From positions 1-64,000 of the forward strand of contig NW_026016720.1 in assembly GCF_020379485.1 (NCBI RefSeq): a stretch of 64,000 nucleotides of DNA. The letters are read 5' to 3'. The notes beneath the pieces were generated by a model. That model had not been told where the DNA came from and did no database searches. It worked only from the letters and a program-made list of their open reading frames with translations. A program made the translations under genes and the position numbers. Shown one piece after another: positions 35,488 to 48,800 of this stretch; the stretch's first letter is position 1; every line of letters begins with the position of its first letter. This stretch comes from Brassica napus (Eukaryota; Streptophyta; Magnoliopsida; Brassicales; Brassicaceae).

Positions 35488-38400
35488 AAGCTTGATTTGG
35501 ATACATAAAGTGGTGGAGAATCACCAGGAAGTTGAATAAATCTCATAGGAGTTGGGATGAAGAAGTTATCCCACTTTCTAATCAGGTGATTCCAGTTTCC
35601 CAGTTTGGGAATAGGACAGCTTCTTCGTCGTTCCAATCAAACCAGGATGAATCACTTTGTAAGAAGCTTGATTTGGATACATAAAGTGGTGGAGAATCAC
35701 CAGGAAGTTGAATAAATCTCATAGGAGTTGGGATGAAGAAGTTATCCCACTTTCTAATCAGGTGATTCCAGTTTCCCAGTTTGGGAATAGGACAGCTTCT
35801 TCGTCGTTCCAATCAAACCAGGATGAATCACTTTGTAAGAAGCTTGATTTGGATACATAAAGTGGTGGAGAATCACCAGGAAGTTGAATAAATCTCATAG
35901 GAGTTGGGATGAAGAAGTTATCCCACTTTCTAATCAGGTGATTCCAGTTTCCCAGTTTGGGAATAGGACAGCTTCTTCGTCGTTCCAATAACACCAGGAT
36001 GAATCACTTTGTAAGAAGCTTGATTTGGATACATAAAGTGGTGGAGAATCACCAGGAAGTTGAATAAATCTCATAGGAGTTGGGATGAAGAAGTTATCCC
36101 ACTTTCTAATCAGGTGATTCCAGTTTCCCAGTTTGGGAATAGGACAGCTTCTTCGTCGTTCCAATAACACCAGGATGAATCACTTTGTAAGAAGCTTGAT
36201 TTGGATACATAAAGTGGTGGAGAATCACCAGGAAGTTGAATAAATCTCATAGGAGTTGGGATGAAGAAGTTATCCCACTTTCTAATCAGGTGATTCCAGT
36301 TTCCCAGTTTGGGAATAGGACAGCTTCTTCGTCGTTCCAATAAACCAGGATGAATCACTTTGTAAGAAGCTTGATTTGGATACATAAAGTGGTGGAGAAT
36401 CACCAGGAAGTTGAATAAATCTCATAGGAGTTGGGATGAAGAAGTTATCCCACTTTCTAATCAGGTGATTCCAGTTTCCCAGTTTGGGAATAGGACAGCT
36501 TCTTCGTCGTTCCAATCAAACCAGGATGAATCACTTTGTAAGAAGCTTGATTTGGATACATAAAGTGGTGGAGAATCACCAGGAAGTTGAATAAATCTCA
36601 TAGGAGTTGGGATGAAGAAGTTATCCCACTTTCTAATCAGGTGATTCCAGTTTCCCAGTTTGGGAATAGGACAGCTTCTTCGTCGTTCCAATCAAACCAG
36701 GATGAATCACTTTGTAAGAAGCTTGATTTGGATACATAAAGTGTTGGAGAATCACCAGGAAGTTGAATAAATCTCATAGGAGTTGGGATGAAGAAGTTAT
36801 CCCACTTTCTAATCAGGTGATTCCAGTTTCCCAGTTTGGGAATAGGACAGCTTCTTCGTCGTTCCAATCAAACCAGGATGAATCACTTTGTAAGAAGCTT
36901 GATTTGGATACATAAAGTGGTGGAGAATCACCAGGAAGTTGAATAAATCTCATAGGAGTTGGGATGAAGAAGTTATCCCACTTTCTAATCAGGTGATTCC
37001 AGTTTCCCAGTTTGGGAATAGGACAGCTTCTTCGTCGTTCCAATAACACCAGGATGAATCACTTTGTAAGAAGCTTGATTTGGATACATAAAGTGGTGGA
37101 GAATCACCAGGAAGTTGAATAAATCTCATAGGAGTTGGGATGAAGAAGTTATCCCACTTTCTAATCAGGTGATTCCAGTTTCCCAGTTTGGGAATAGGAC
37201 AGCTTCTTCGTCGTTCCAATAAACCAGGATGAATCACTTTGTAAGAAGCTTGATTTGGATACATAAAGTGGTGGAGAATCACCAGGAAGTTGAATAAATC
37301 TCATAGGAGTTGGGATGAAGAAGTTATCCCACTTTCTAATCAGGTGATTCCAGTTTCCCAGTTTGGGAATAGGACAGCTTCTTCGTCGTTCCAATAACAC
37401 CAGGATGAATCACTTTGTAAGAAGCTTGATTTGGATACATAAAGTGGTGGAGAATCACCAGGAAGTTGAATAAATCTCATAGGAGTTGGGATGAAGAAGT
37501 TATCCCACTTTCTAATCAGGTGATTCCAGTTTCCCAGTTTGGGAATAGGACAGCTTCTTCGTCGTTCCAATAAACCAGGATGAATCACTTTGTAAGAAGC
37601 TTGATTTGGATACATAAAGTGGTGGAGAATCACCAGGAAGTTGAATAAATCTCATAGGAGTTGGGATGAAGAAGTTATCCCACTTTCTAATCAGGTGATT
37701 CCAGTTTCCCAGTTTGGGAATAGGACAGCTTCTTCGTCGTTCCAATCAAACCAGGATGAATCACTTTGTAAGAAGCTTGATTTGGATACATAAAGTGGTG
37801 GAGAATCACCAGGAAGTTGAATAAATCTCATAGGAGTTGGGATGAAGAAGTTATCCCACTTTCTAATCAGGTGATTCCAGTTTCCCAGTTTGGGAATAGG
37901 ACAGCTTCTTCGTCGTTCCAACAACACCAGGATGAATCACTTTGTAAGAAGCTTGATTTGGATACATAAAGTGGTGGAGAATCACCAGGAAGTTGAATAA
38001 ATCTCATAGGAGTTGGGATGAAGAAGTTATCCCACTTTCTAATCAGGTGATTCCAGTTTCCCAGTTTGGGAATAGGACAGCTTCTTCGTCGTTCCAATCA
38101 AACCAGGATGAATCACTTTGTAAGAAGCTTGATTTGGATACATAAAGTGGTGGAGAATCACCAGGAAGTTGAATAAATCTCATAGGAGTTGGGATGAAGA
38201 AGTTATCCCACTTTCTAATCAGGTGATTCCAGTTTCCCAGTTTGGGAATAGGACAGCTTCTTCGTCGTTCCAATAAACCAGGATGAATCACTTTGTAAGA
38301 AGCTTGATTTGGATACATAAAGTGGTGGAGAATCACCAGGAAGTTGAATAAATCTCATAGGAGTTGGGATGAAGAAGTTATCCCACTTTCTAATCAGGTG

Positions 38401-41400
38401 ATTCCAGTTTCCCAGTTTGGGAATAGGACAGCTTCTTCGTCGTTCCAATCAAACCAGGATGAATCACTTTGTAAGAAGCTTGATTTGGATACATAAAGTG
38501 GTGGAGAATCACCAGGAAGTTGAATAAATCTCATAGGAGTTGGGATGAAGAAGTTATCCCACTTTCTAATCAGGTGATTCCAGTTTCCCAGTTTGGGAAT
38601 AGGACAGCTTCTTCGTCGTTCCAATCAACACCAGGATGAATCACTTTGTAAGAAGCTTGATTTGGATACATAAAGTGGTGGAGAATCACCAGGAAGTTGA
38701 ATAATCTCATAGGAGTTGGGATGAAGAAGTTATCCCACTTTCTAATCAGGTGATTCCAGTTTCCCAGTTTGGGAATAGGACAGCTTCTTCGTCGTTCCAA
38801 TAAACCAGGATGAATCACTTTGTAAGAAGCTTGATTTGGATACATAAAGTGGTGGAGAATCACCAGGAAGTTGAATAAATCTCATAGGAGTTGGGATGAA
38901 GAAGTTATCCCACTTTCTAATCAGGTGATTCCAGTTTCCCAGTTTGGGAATAGGACAGCTTCTTCGTCGTTCCAATAAACCAGGATGAATCACTTTGTAA
39001 GAAGCTTGATTTGGATACATAAAGTGGTGGAGAATCACCAGGAAGTTGAATAAATCTCATAGGAGTTGGGATGAAGAAGTTATCCCACTTTCTAATCAGG
39101 TGATTCCAGTTTCCCAGTTTGGGAATAGGACAGCTTCTTCGTCGTTCCAATCAAACCAGGATGAATCACTTTGTAAGAAGCTTGATTTGGATACATAAAG
39201 TGGTGGAGAATCACCAGGAAGTTGAATAAATCTCATAGGAGTTGGGATGAAGAAGTTATCCCACTTTCTAATCAGGTGATTCCAGTTTCCCAGTTTGGGA
39301 ATAGGACAGCTTCTTCGTCGTTCCAATCAAACCAGGATGAATCACTTTGTAAGAAGCTTGATTTGGATACATAAAGTGGTGGAGAATCACCAGGAAGTTG
39401 AATAAATCTCATAGGAGTTGGGATGAAGAAGTTATCCCACTTTCTAATCAGGTGATTCCAGTTTCCCAGTTTGGGAATAGGACAGCTTCTTCGTCGTTCC
39501 AATCAAACCAGGATGAATCACTTTGTAAGAAGCTTGATTTGGATACATAAAGTGGTGGAGAATCACCAGGAAGTTGAATAAATCTCATAGGAGTTGGGAT
39601 GAAGAAGTTATCCCACTTTCTAATCAGGTGATTCCAGTTTCCCAGTTTGGGAATAGGACAGCTTCTTCGTCGTTCCAATCAAACCAGGATGAATCACTTT
39701 GTAAGAAGCTTGATTTGGATACATAAAGTGGTGGAGAATCACCAGGAAGTTGAATAAATCTCATAGGAGTTGGGATGAAGAAGTTATCCCACTTTCTAAT
39801 CAGGTGATTCCAGTTTCCCAGTTTGGGAATAGGACAGCTTCTTCGTCGTTCCAATAACACCAGGATGAATCACTTTGTAAGAAGCTTGATTTGGATACAT
39901 AAAGTGGTGGAGAATCACCAGGAAGTTGAATAAATCTCATAGGAGTTGGGATGAAGAAGTTATCCCACTTTCTAATCAGGTGATTCCAGTTTCCCAGTTT
40001 GGGAATAGGACAGCTTCTTCGTCGTTCCAATAAACCAGGATGAATCACTTTGTAAGAAGCTTGATTTGGATACATAAAGTGGTGGAGAATCACCAGGAAG
40101 TTGAATAAATCTCATAGGAGTTGGGATGAAGAAGTTATCCCACTTTCTAATCAGGTGATTCCAGTTTCCCAGTTTGGGAATAGGACAGCTTCTTCGTCGT
40201 TCCAATCAAACCAGGATGAATCACTTTGTAAGAAGCTTGATTTGGATACATAAAGTGGTGGAGAATCACCAGGAAGTTGAATAAATCTCATAGGAGTTGG
40301 GATGAAGAAGTTATCCCACTTTCTAATCAGGTGATTCCAGTTTCCCAGTTTGGGAATAGGACAGCTTCTTCGTCGTTCCAATCAAACCAGGATGAATCAC
40401 TTTGTAAGAAGCTTGATTTGGATACATAAAGTGGTGGAGAATCACCAGGAAGTTGAATAAATCTCATAGGAGTTGGGATGAAGAAGTTATCCCACTTTCT
40501 AATCAGGTGATTCCAGTTTCCCAGTTTGGGAATAGGACAGCTTCTTCGTCGTTCCAATAAACCAGGATGAATCACTTTGTAAGAAGCTTGATTTGGATAC
40601 ATAAAGTGGTGGAGAATCACCAGGAAGTTGAATAAATCTCATAGGAGTTGGGATGAAGAAGTTATCCCACTTTCTAATCAGGTGATTCCAGTTTCCCAGT
40701 TTGGGAATAGGACAGCTTCTTCGTCGTTCCAATCAAACCAGGATGAATCACTTTGTAAGAAGCTTGATTTGGATACATAAAGTGGTGGAGAATCACCAGG
40801 AAGTTGAATAAATCTCATAGGAGTTGGGATGAAGAAGTTATCCCACTTTCTAATCAGGTGATTCCAGTTTCCCAGTTTGGGAATAGGACAGCTTCTTCGT
40901 CGTTCCAATCAAACCAGGATGAATCACTTTGTAAGAAGCTTGATTTGGATACATAAAGTGGTGGAGAATCACCAGGAAGTTGAATAAATCTCATAGGAGT
41001 TGGGATGAAGAAGTTATCCCACTTTCTAATCAGGTGATTCCAGTTTCCCAGTTTGGGAATAGGACAGCTTCTTCGTCGTTCCAATAAACCAGGATGAATC
41101 ACTTTGTAAGAAGCTTGATTTGGATACATAAAGTGGTTGGAGAATCACCAGGAAGTTGAATAAATCTCATAGGAGTTGGGATGAAGAAGTTATCCCACTT
41201 TCTAATCAGGTGATTCCAGTTTCCCAGTTTGGGAATAGGACAGCTTCTTCGTCGTTCCAATCAAACCAGGATGAATCACTTTGTAAGAAGCTTGATTTGG
41301 ATACATAAAGTGTTGGAGAATCACCAGGAAGTTGAATAAATCTCATAGGAGTTGGGATGAAGAAGTTATCCCACTTTCTAATCAGGTGATTCCAGTTTCC

Positions 41401-44400
41401 CAGTTTGGGAATAGGACAGCTTCTTCGTCGTTCCAATCAAACCAGGATGAATCACTTTGTAAGAAGCTTGATTTGGATACATAAAGTGTGGAGAATCACC
41501 AGGAAGTTGAATAAATCTCATAGGAGTTGGGATGAAGAAGTTATCCCACTTTCTAATCAGGTGATTCCAGTTTCCCAGTTTGGGAATAGGACAGCTTCTT
41601 CGTCGTTCCAATCAAACCAGGATGAATCACTTTGTAAGAAGCTTGATTTGGATACATAAAGTGGTGGAGAATCACCAGGAAGTTGAATAAATCTCATAGG
41701 AGTTGGGATGAAGAAGTTATCCCACTTTCTAATCAGGTGATTCCAGTTTCCCAGTTTGGGAATAGGACAGCTTCTTCGTCGTTCCAATCAAACCAGGATG
41801 AATCACTTTGTAAGAAGCTTGATTTGGATACATAAAGTGGTGGAGAATCACCAGGAAGTTGAATAAATCTCATAGGAGTTGGGATGAAGAAGTTATCCCA
41901 CTTTCTAATCAGGTGATTCCAGTTTCCCAGTTTGGGAATAGGACAGCTTCTTCGTCGTTCCAATCAAACCAGGATGAATCACTTTGTAAGAAGCTTGATT
42001 TGGATACATAAAGTGTTGGAGAATCACCAGGAAGTTGAATAAATCTCATAGGAGTTGGGATGAAGAAGTTATCCCACTTTCTAATCAGGTGATTCCAGTT
42101 TCCCAGTTTGGGAATAGGACAGCTTCTTCGTCGTTCCAATCAAACCAGGATGAATCACTTTGTAAGAAGCTTGATTTGGATACATAAAGTGTTGGAGAAT
42201 CACCAGGAAGTTGAATAAATCTCATAGGAGTTGGGATGAAGAAGTTATCCCACTTTCTAATCAGGTGATTCCAGTTTCCCAGTTTGGGAATAGGACAGCT
42301 TCTTCGTCGTTCCAATCAAACCAGGATGAATCACTTTGTAAGAAGCTTGATTTGGATACATAAAGTGGTGGAGAATCACCAGGAAGTTGAATAAATCTCA
42401 TAGGAGTTGGGATGAAGAAGTTATCCCACTTTCTAATCAGGTGATTCCAGTTTCCCAGTTTGGGAATAGGACAGCTTCTTCGTCGTTCCAATAAACCAGG
42501 ATGAATCACTTTGTAAGAAGCTTGATTTGGATACATAAAGTGGTGGAGAATCACCAGGAAGTTGAATAAATCTCATAGGAGTTGGGATGAAGAAGTTATC
42601 CCACTTTCTAATCAGGTGATTCCAGTTTCCCAGTTTGGGAATAGGACAGCTTCTTCGTCGTTCCAATCAAACCAGGATGAATCACTTTGTAAGAAGCTTG
42701 ATTTGGATACATAAAGTGGTGGAGAATCACCAGGAAGTTGAATAAATCTCATAGGAGTTGGGATGAAGAAGTTATCCCACTTTCTAATCAGGTGATTCCA
42801 GTTTCCCAGTTTGGGAATAGGACAGCTTCTTCGTCGTTCCAATCAACCAGGATGAATCACTTTGTAAGAAGCTTGATTTGGATACATAAAGTGGTGGAGA
42901 ATCACCAGGAAGTTGAATAAATCTCATAGGAGTTGGGATGAAGAAGTTATCCCACTTTCTAATCAGGTGATTCCAGTTTCCCAGTTTGGGAATAGGACAG
43001 CTTCTTCGTCGTTCCAATCAAACCAGGATGAATCACTTTGTAAGAAGCTTGATTTGGATACATAAAGTGGTGGAGAATCACCAGGAAGTTGAATAAATCT
43101 CATAGGAGTTGGGATGAAGAAGTTATCCCACTTTCTAATCAGGTGATTCCAGTTTCCCAGTTTGGGAATAGGACAGCTTCTTCGTCGTTCCAATAACACC
43201 AGGATGAATCACTTTGTAAGAAGCTTGATTTGGATACATAAAGTGGTGGAGAATCACCAGGAAGTTGAATAAATCTCATAGGAGTTGGGATGAAGAAGTT
43301 ATCCCACTTTCTAATCAGGTGATTCCAGTTTCCCAGTTTGGGAATAGGACAGCTTCTTCGTCGTTCCAATAAACCAGGATGAATCACTTTGTAAGAAGCT
43401 TGATTTGGATACATAAAGTGGTGGAGAATCACCAGGAAGTTGAATAAATCTCATAGGAGTTGGGATGAAGAAGTTATCCCACTTTCTAATCAGGTGATTC
43501 CAGTTTCCCAGTTTGGGAATAGGACAGCTTCTTCGTCGTTCCAATAAACCAGGATGAATCACTTTGTAAGAAGCTTGATTTGGATACATAAAGTGTTGGA
43601 GAATCACCAGGAAGTTGAATAAATCTCATAGGAGTTGGGATGAAGAAGTTATCCCACTTTCTAATCAGGTGATTCCAGTTTCCCAGTTTGGGAATAGGAC
43701 AGCTTCTTCGTCGTTCCAATCAAACCAGGATGAATCACTTTGTAAGAAGCTTGATTTGGATACATAAAGTGGTGGAGAATCACCAGGAAGTTGAATAAAT
43801 CTCATAGGAGTTGGGATGAAGAAGTTATCCCACTTTCTAATCAGGTGATTCCAGTTTCCCAGTTTGGGAATAGGACAGCTTCTTCGTCGTTCCAATCAAC
43901 CAGGATGAATCACTTTGTAAGAAGCTTGATTTGGATACATAAAGTGGTGGAGAATCACCAGGAAGTTGAATAAATCTCATAGGAGTTGGGATGAAGAAGT
44001 TATCCCACTTTCTAATCAGGTGATTCCAGTTTCCCAGTTTGGGAATAGGACAGCTTCTTCGTCGTTCCAATCAAACCAGGATGAATCACTTTGTAAGAAG
44101 CTTGATTTGGATACATAAAGTGGTGGAGAATCACCAGGAAGTTGAATAAATCTCATAGGAGTTGGGATGAAGAAGTTATCCCACTTTCTAATCAGGTGAT
44201 TCCAGTTTCCCAGTTTGGGAATAGGACAGCTTCTTCGTCGTTCCAATCAAACCAGGATGAATCACTTTGTAAGAAGCTTGATTTGGATACATAAAGTGGT
44301 GGAGAATCACCAGGAAGTTGAATAAATCTCATAGGAGTTGGGATGAAGAAGTTATCCCACTTTCTAATCAGGTGATTCCAGTTTCCCAGTTTGGGAATAG

Positions 44401-44949
44401 GACAGCTTCTTCGTCGTTCCAATCAAACCAGGATGAATCACTTTGTAAGAAGCTTGATTTGGATACATAAAGTGGTGGAGAATCACCAGGAAGTTGAATA
44501 AATCTCATAGGAGTTGGGATGAAGAAGTTATCCCACTTTCTAATCAGGTGATTCCAGTTTCCCAGTTTGGGAATAGGACAGCTTCTTCGTCGTTCCAATC
44601 AAACCAGGATGAATCACTTTGTAAGAAGCTTGATTTGGATACATAAAGTGTTGGAGAATCACCAGGAAGTTGAATAAATCTCATAGGAGTTGGGATGAAG
44701 AAGTTATCCCACTTTCTAATCAGGTGATTCCAGTTTCCCAGTTTGGGAATAGGACAGCTTCTTCGTCGTTCCAATCAAACCAGGATGAATCACTTTGTAA
44801 GAAGCTTGATTTGGATACATAAAGTGGTGGAGAATCACCAGGAAGTTGAATAAATCTCATAGGAGTTGGGATGAAGAAGTTATCCCACTTTCTAATCAGG
44901 TGATTCCAGTTTCCCAGTTTGGGAATAGGACAGCTTCTTCGTCGTTCCA

Positions 44950-45830
44950 ATCAAACCAGGATGAATCACTTTGTAAGAAGCTTGATTTGGATACATAAAG
45001 TGTGGAGAATCACCAGGAAGTTGAATAAATCTCATAGGAGTTGGGATGAAGAAGTTATCCCACTTTCTAATCAGGTGATTCCAGTTTCCCAGTTTGGGAA
45101 TAGGACAGCTTCTTCGTCGTTCCAATCAAACCAGGATGAATCACTTTGTAAGAAGCTTGATTTGGATACATAAAGTGTTGGAGAATCACCAGGAAGTTGA
45201 ATAAATCTCATAGGAGTTGGGATGAAGAAGTTATCCCACTTTCTAATCAGGTGATTCCAGTTTCCCAGTTTGGGAATAGGACAGCTTCTTCGTCGTTCCA
45301 ATCAAACCAGGATGAATCACTTTGTAAGAAGCTTGATTTGGATACATAAAGTGTGGAGAATCACCAGGAAGTTGAATAAATCTCATAGGAGTTGGGATGA
45401 AGAAGTTATCCCACTTTCTAATCAGGTGATTCCAGTTTCCCAGTTTGGGAATAGGACAGCTTCTTCGTCGTTCCAATCAAACCAGGATGAATCACTTTGT
45501 AAGAAGCTTGATTTGGATACATAAAGTGGTGGAGAATCACCAGGAAGTTGAATAAATCTCATAGGAGTTGGGATGAAGAAGTTATCCCACTTTCTAATCA
45601 GGTGATTCCAGTTTCCCAGTTTGGGAATAGGACAGCTTCTTCGTCGTTCCAATCAAACCAGGATGAATCACTTTGTAAGAAGCTTGATTTGGATACATAA
45701 AGTGTGGAGAATCACCAGGAAGTTGAATAAATCTCATAGGAGTTGGGATGAAGAAGTTATCCCACTTTCTAATCAGGTGATTCCAGTTTCCCAGTTTGGG
45801 AATAGGACAGCTTCTTCGTCGTTCCAATCA
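44950..45830 (+). repeat. Short higher-order repeat: dimer of 351 bp
   Basis: A one-base-shorter monomer with GTGTGGAG alternates with a full-length one. GTGTGG begins at 45,000, 45,351 and 45,702, an exact 351-bp spacing (175+176). The intervening full-length monomers differ (GTGTTGG, then GTGGTGG), so the unit is imperfect. Confidence 0.7.
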
Positions 45831-48800
45831 AACCAGGATGAATCACTTTGTAAGAAGCTTGATTTGGATACATAAAGTGGTGGAGAATCACCAGGAAGTT
45901 GAATAAATCTCATAGGAGTTGGGATGAAGAAGTTATCCCACTTTCTAATCAGGTGATTCCAGTTTCCCAGTTTGGGAATAGGACAGCTTCTTCGTCGTTC
46001 CAATAACACCAGGATGAATCACTTTGTAAGAAGCTTGATTTGGATACATAAAGTGGTGGAGAATCACCAGGAAGTTGAATAAATCTCATAGGAGTTGGGA
46101 TGAAGAAGTTATCCCACTTTCTAATCAGGTGATTCCAGTTTCCCAGTTTGGGAATAGGACAGCTTCTTCGTCGTTCCAATCAAACCAGGATGAATCACTT
46201 TGTAAGAAGCTTGATTTGGATACATAAAGTGGTGGAGAATCACCAGGAAGTTGAATAAATCTCATAGGAGTTGGGATGAAGAAGTTATCCCACTTTCTAA
46301 TCAGGTGATTCCAGTTTCCCAGTTTGGGAATAGGACAGCTTCTTCGTCGTTCCAATAAACCAGGATGAATCACTTTGTAAGAAGCTTGATTTGGATACAT
46401 AAAGTGGTGGGAGAATCACCAGGAAGTTGAATAAATCTCATAGGAGTTGGGATGAAGAAGTTATCCCACTTTCTAATCAGGTGATTCCAGTTTCCCAGTT
46501 TGGGAATAGGACAGCTTCTTCGTCGTTCCAATCAAACCAGGATGAATCACTTTGTAAGAAGCTTGATTTGGATACATAAAGTGGTGGAGAATCACCAGGA
46601 AGTTGAATAAATCTCATAGGAGTTGGGATGAAGAAGTTATCCCACTTTCTAATCAGGTGATTCCAGTTTCCCAGTTTGGGAATAGGACAGCTTCTTCGTC
46701 GTTCCAATCAAACCAGGATGAATCACTTTGTAAGAAGCTTGATTTGGATACATAAAGTGGTGGAGAATCACCAGGAAGTTGAATAAATCTCATAGGAGTT
46801 GGGATGAAGAAGTTATCCCACTTTCTAATCAGGTGATTCCAGTTTCCCAGTTTGGGAATAGGACAGCTTCTTCGTCGTTCCAATAACACCAGGATGAATC
46901 ACTTTGTAAGAAGCTTGATTTGGATACATAAAGTGGTGGAGAATCACCAGGAAGTTGAATAAATCTCATAGGAGTTGGGATGAAGAAGTTATCCCACTTT
47001 CTAATCAGGTGATTCCAGTTTCCCAGTTTGGGAATAGGACAGCTTCTTCGTCGTTCCAATCAAACCAGGATGAATCACTTTGTAAGAAGCTTGATTTGGA
47101 TACATAAAGTGGTGGAGAATCACCAGGAAGTTGAATAAATCTCATAGGAGTTGGGATGAAGAAGTTATCCCACTTTCTAATCAGGTGATTCCAGTTTCCC
47201 AGTTTGGGAATAGGACAGCTTCTTCGTCGTTCCAATCAAACCAGGATGAATCACTTTGTAAGAAGCTTGATTTGGATACATAAAGTGGTGGAGAATCACC
47301 AGGAAGTTGAATAAATCTCATAGGAGTTGGGATGAAGAAGTTATCCCACTTTCTAATCAGGTGATTCCAGTTTCCCAGTTTGGGAATAGGACAGCTTCTT
47401 CGTCGTTCCAATCAAACCAGGATGAATCACTTTGTAAGAAGCTTGATTTGGATACATAAAGTGTTGGAGAATCACCAGGAAGTTGAATAAATCTCATAGG
47501 AGTTGGGATGAAGAAGTTATCCCACTTTCTAATCAGGTGATTCCAGTTTCCCAGTTTGGGAATAGGACAGCTTCTTCGTCGTTCCAATCAAACCAGGATG
47601 AATCACTTTGTAAGAAGCTTGATTTGGATACATAAAGTGGTGGAGAATCACCAGGAAGTTGAATAAATCTCATAGGAGTTGGGATGAAGAAGTTATCCCA
47701 CTTTCTAATCAGGTGATTCCAGTTTCCCAGTTTGGGAATAGGACAGCTTCTTCGTCGTTCCAATCAAACCAGGATGAATCACTTTGTAAGAAGCTTGATT
47801 TGGATACATAAAGTGGTGGAGAATCACCAGGAAGTTGAATAAATCTCATAGGAGTTGGGATGAAGAAGTTATCCCACTTTCTAATCAGGTGATTCCAGTT
47901 TCCCAGTTTGGGAATAGGACAGCTTCTTCGTCGTTCCAATCAAACCAGGATGAATCACTTTGTAAGAAGCTTGATTTGGATACATAAAGTGGTGGAGAAT
48001 CACCAGGAAGTTGAATAAATCTCATAGGAGTTGGGATGAAGAAGTTATCCCACTTTCTAATCAGGTGATTCCAGTTTCCCAGTTTGGGAATAGGACAGCT
48101 TCTTCGTCGTTCCAATCAACCAGGATGAATCACTTTGTAAGAAGCTTGATTTGGATACATAAAGTGGTGGAGAATCACCAGGAAGTTGAATAAATCTCAT
48201 AGGAGTTGGGATGAAGAAGTTATCCCACTTTCTAATCAGGTGATTCCAGTTTCCCAGTTTGGGAATAGGACAGCTTCTTCGTCGTTCCAATCAAACCAGG
48301 ATGAATCACTTTGTAAGAAGCTTGATTTGGATACATAAAGTGGTGGAGAATCACCAGGAAGTTGAATAAATCTCATAGGAGTTGGGATGAAGAAGTTATC
48401 CCACTTTCTAATCAGGTGATTCCAGTTTCCCAGTTTGGGAATAGGACAGCTTCTTCGTCGTTCCAATCAAACCAGGATGAATCACTTTGTAAGAAGCTTG
48501 ATTTGGATACATAAAGTGTTGGAGAATCACCAGGAAGTTGAATAAATCTCATAGGAGTTGGGATGAAGAAGTTATCCCACTTTCTAATCAGGTGATTCCA
48601 GTTTCCCAGTTTGGGAATAGGACAGCTTCTTCGTCGTTCCAATCACCAGGATGAATCACTTTGTAAGAAGCTTGATTTGGATACATAAAGTGGTGGAGAA
48701 TCACCAGGAAGTTGAATAAATCTCATAGGAGTTGGGATGAAGAAGTTATCCCACTTTCTAATCAGGTGATTCCAGTTTCCCAGTTTGGGAATAGGACAGC

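Larger units (their letters stand above)
22450..37420 (+). repeat. Satellite domain rich in the AATAACACC variant
   Basis: The variant AATAACACCAGG is not seen before ~22.45 kb. It is mixed with AATAAACC up to ~26.6 kb, becomes the majority form to ~33.5 kb (eight consecutive copies at 27.9-29.1 kb), then thins out. Scattered copies occur to ~58.5 kb. Monomers carrying it are 176 bp and otherwise match the consensus. This is a zone of recent local homogenisation. Confidence 0.85.
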
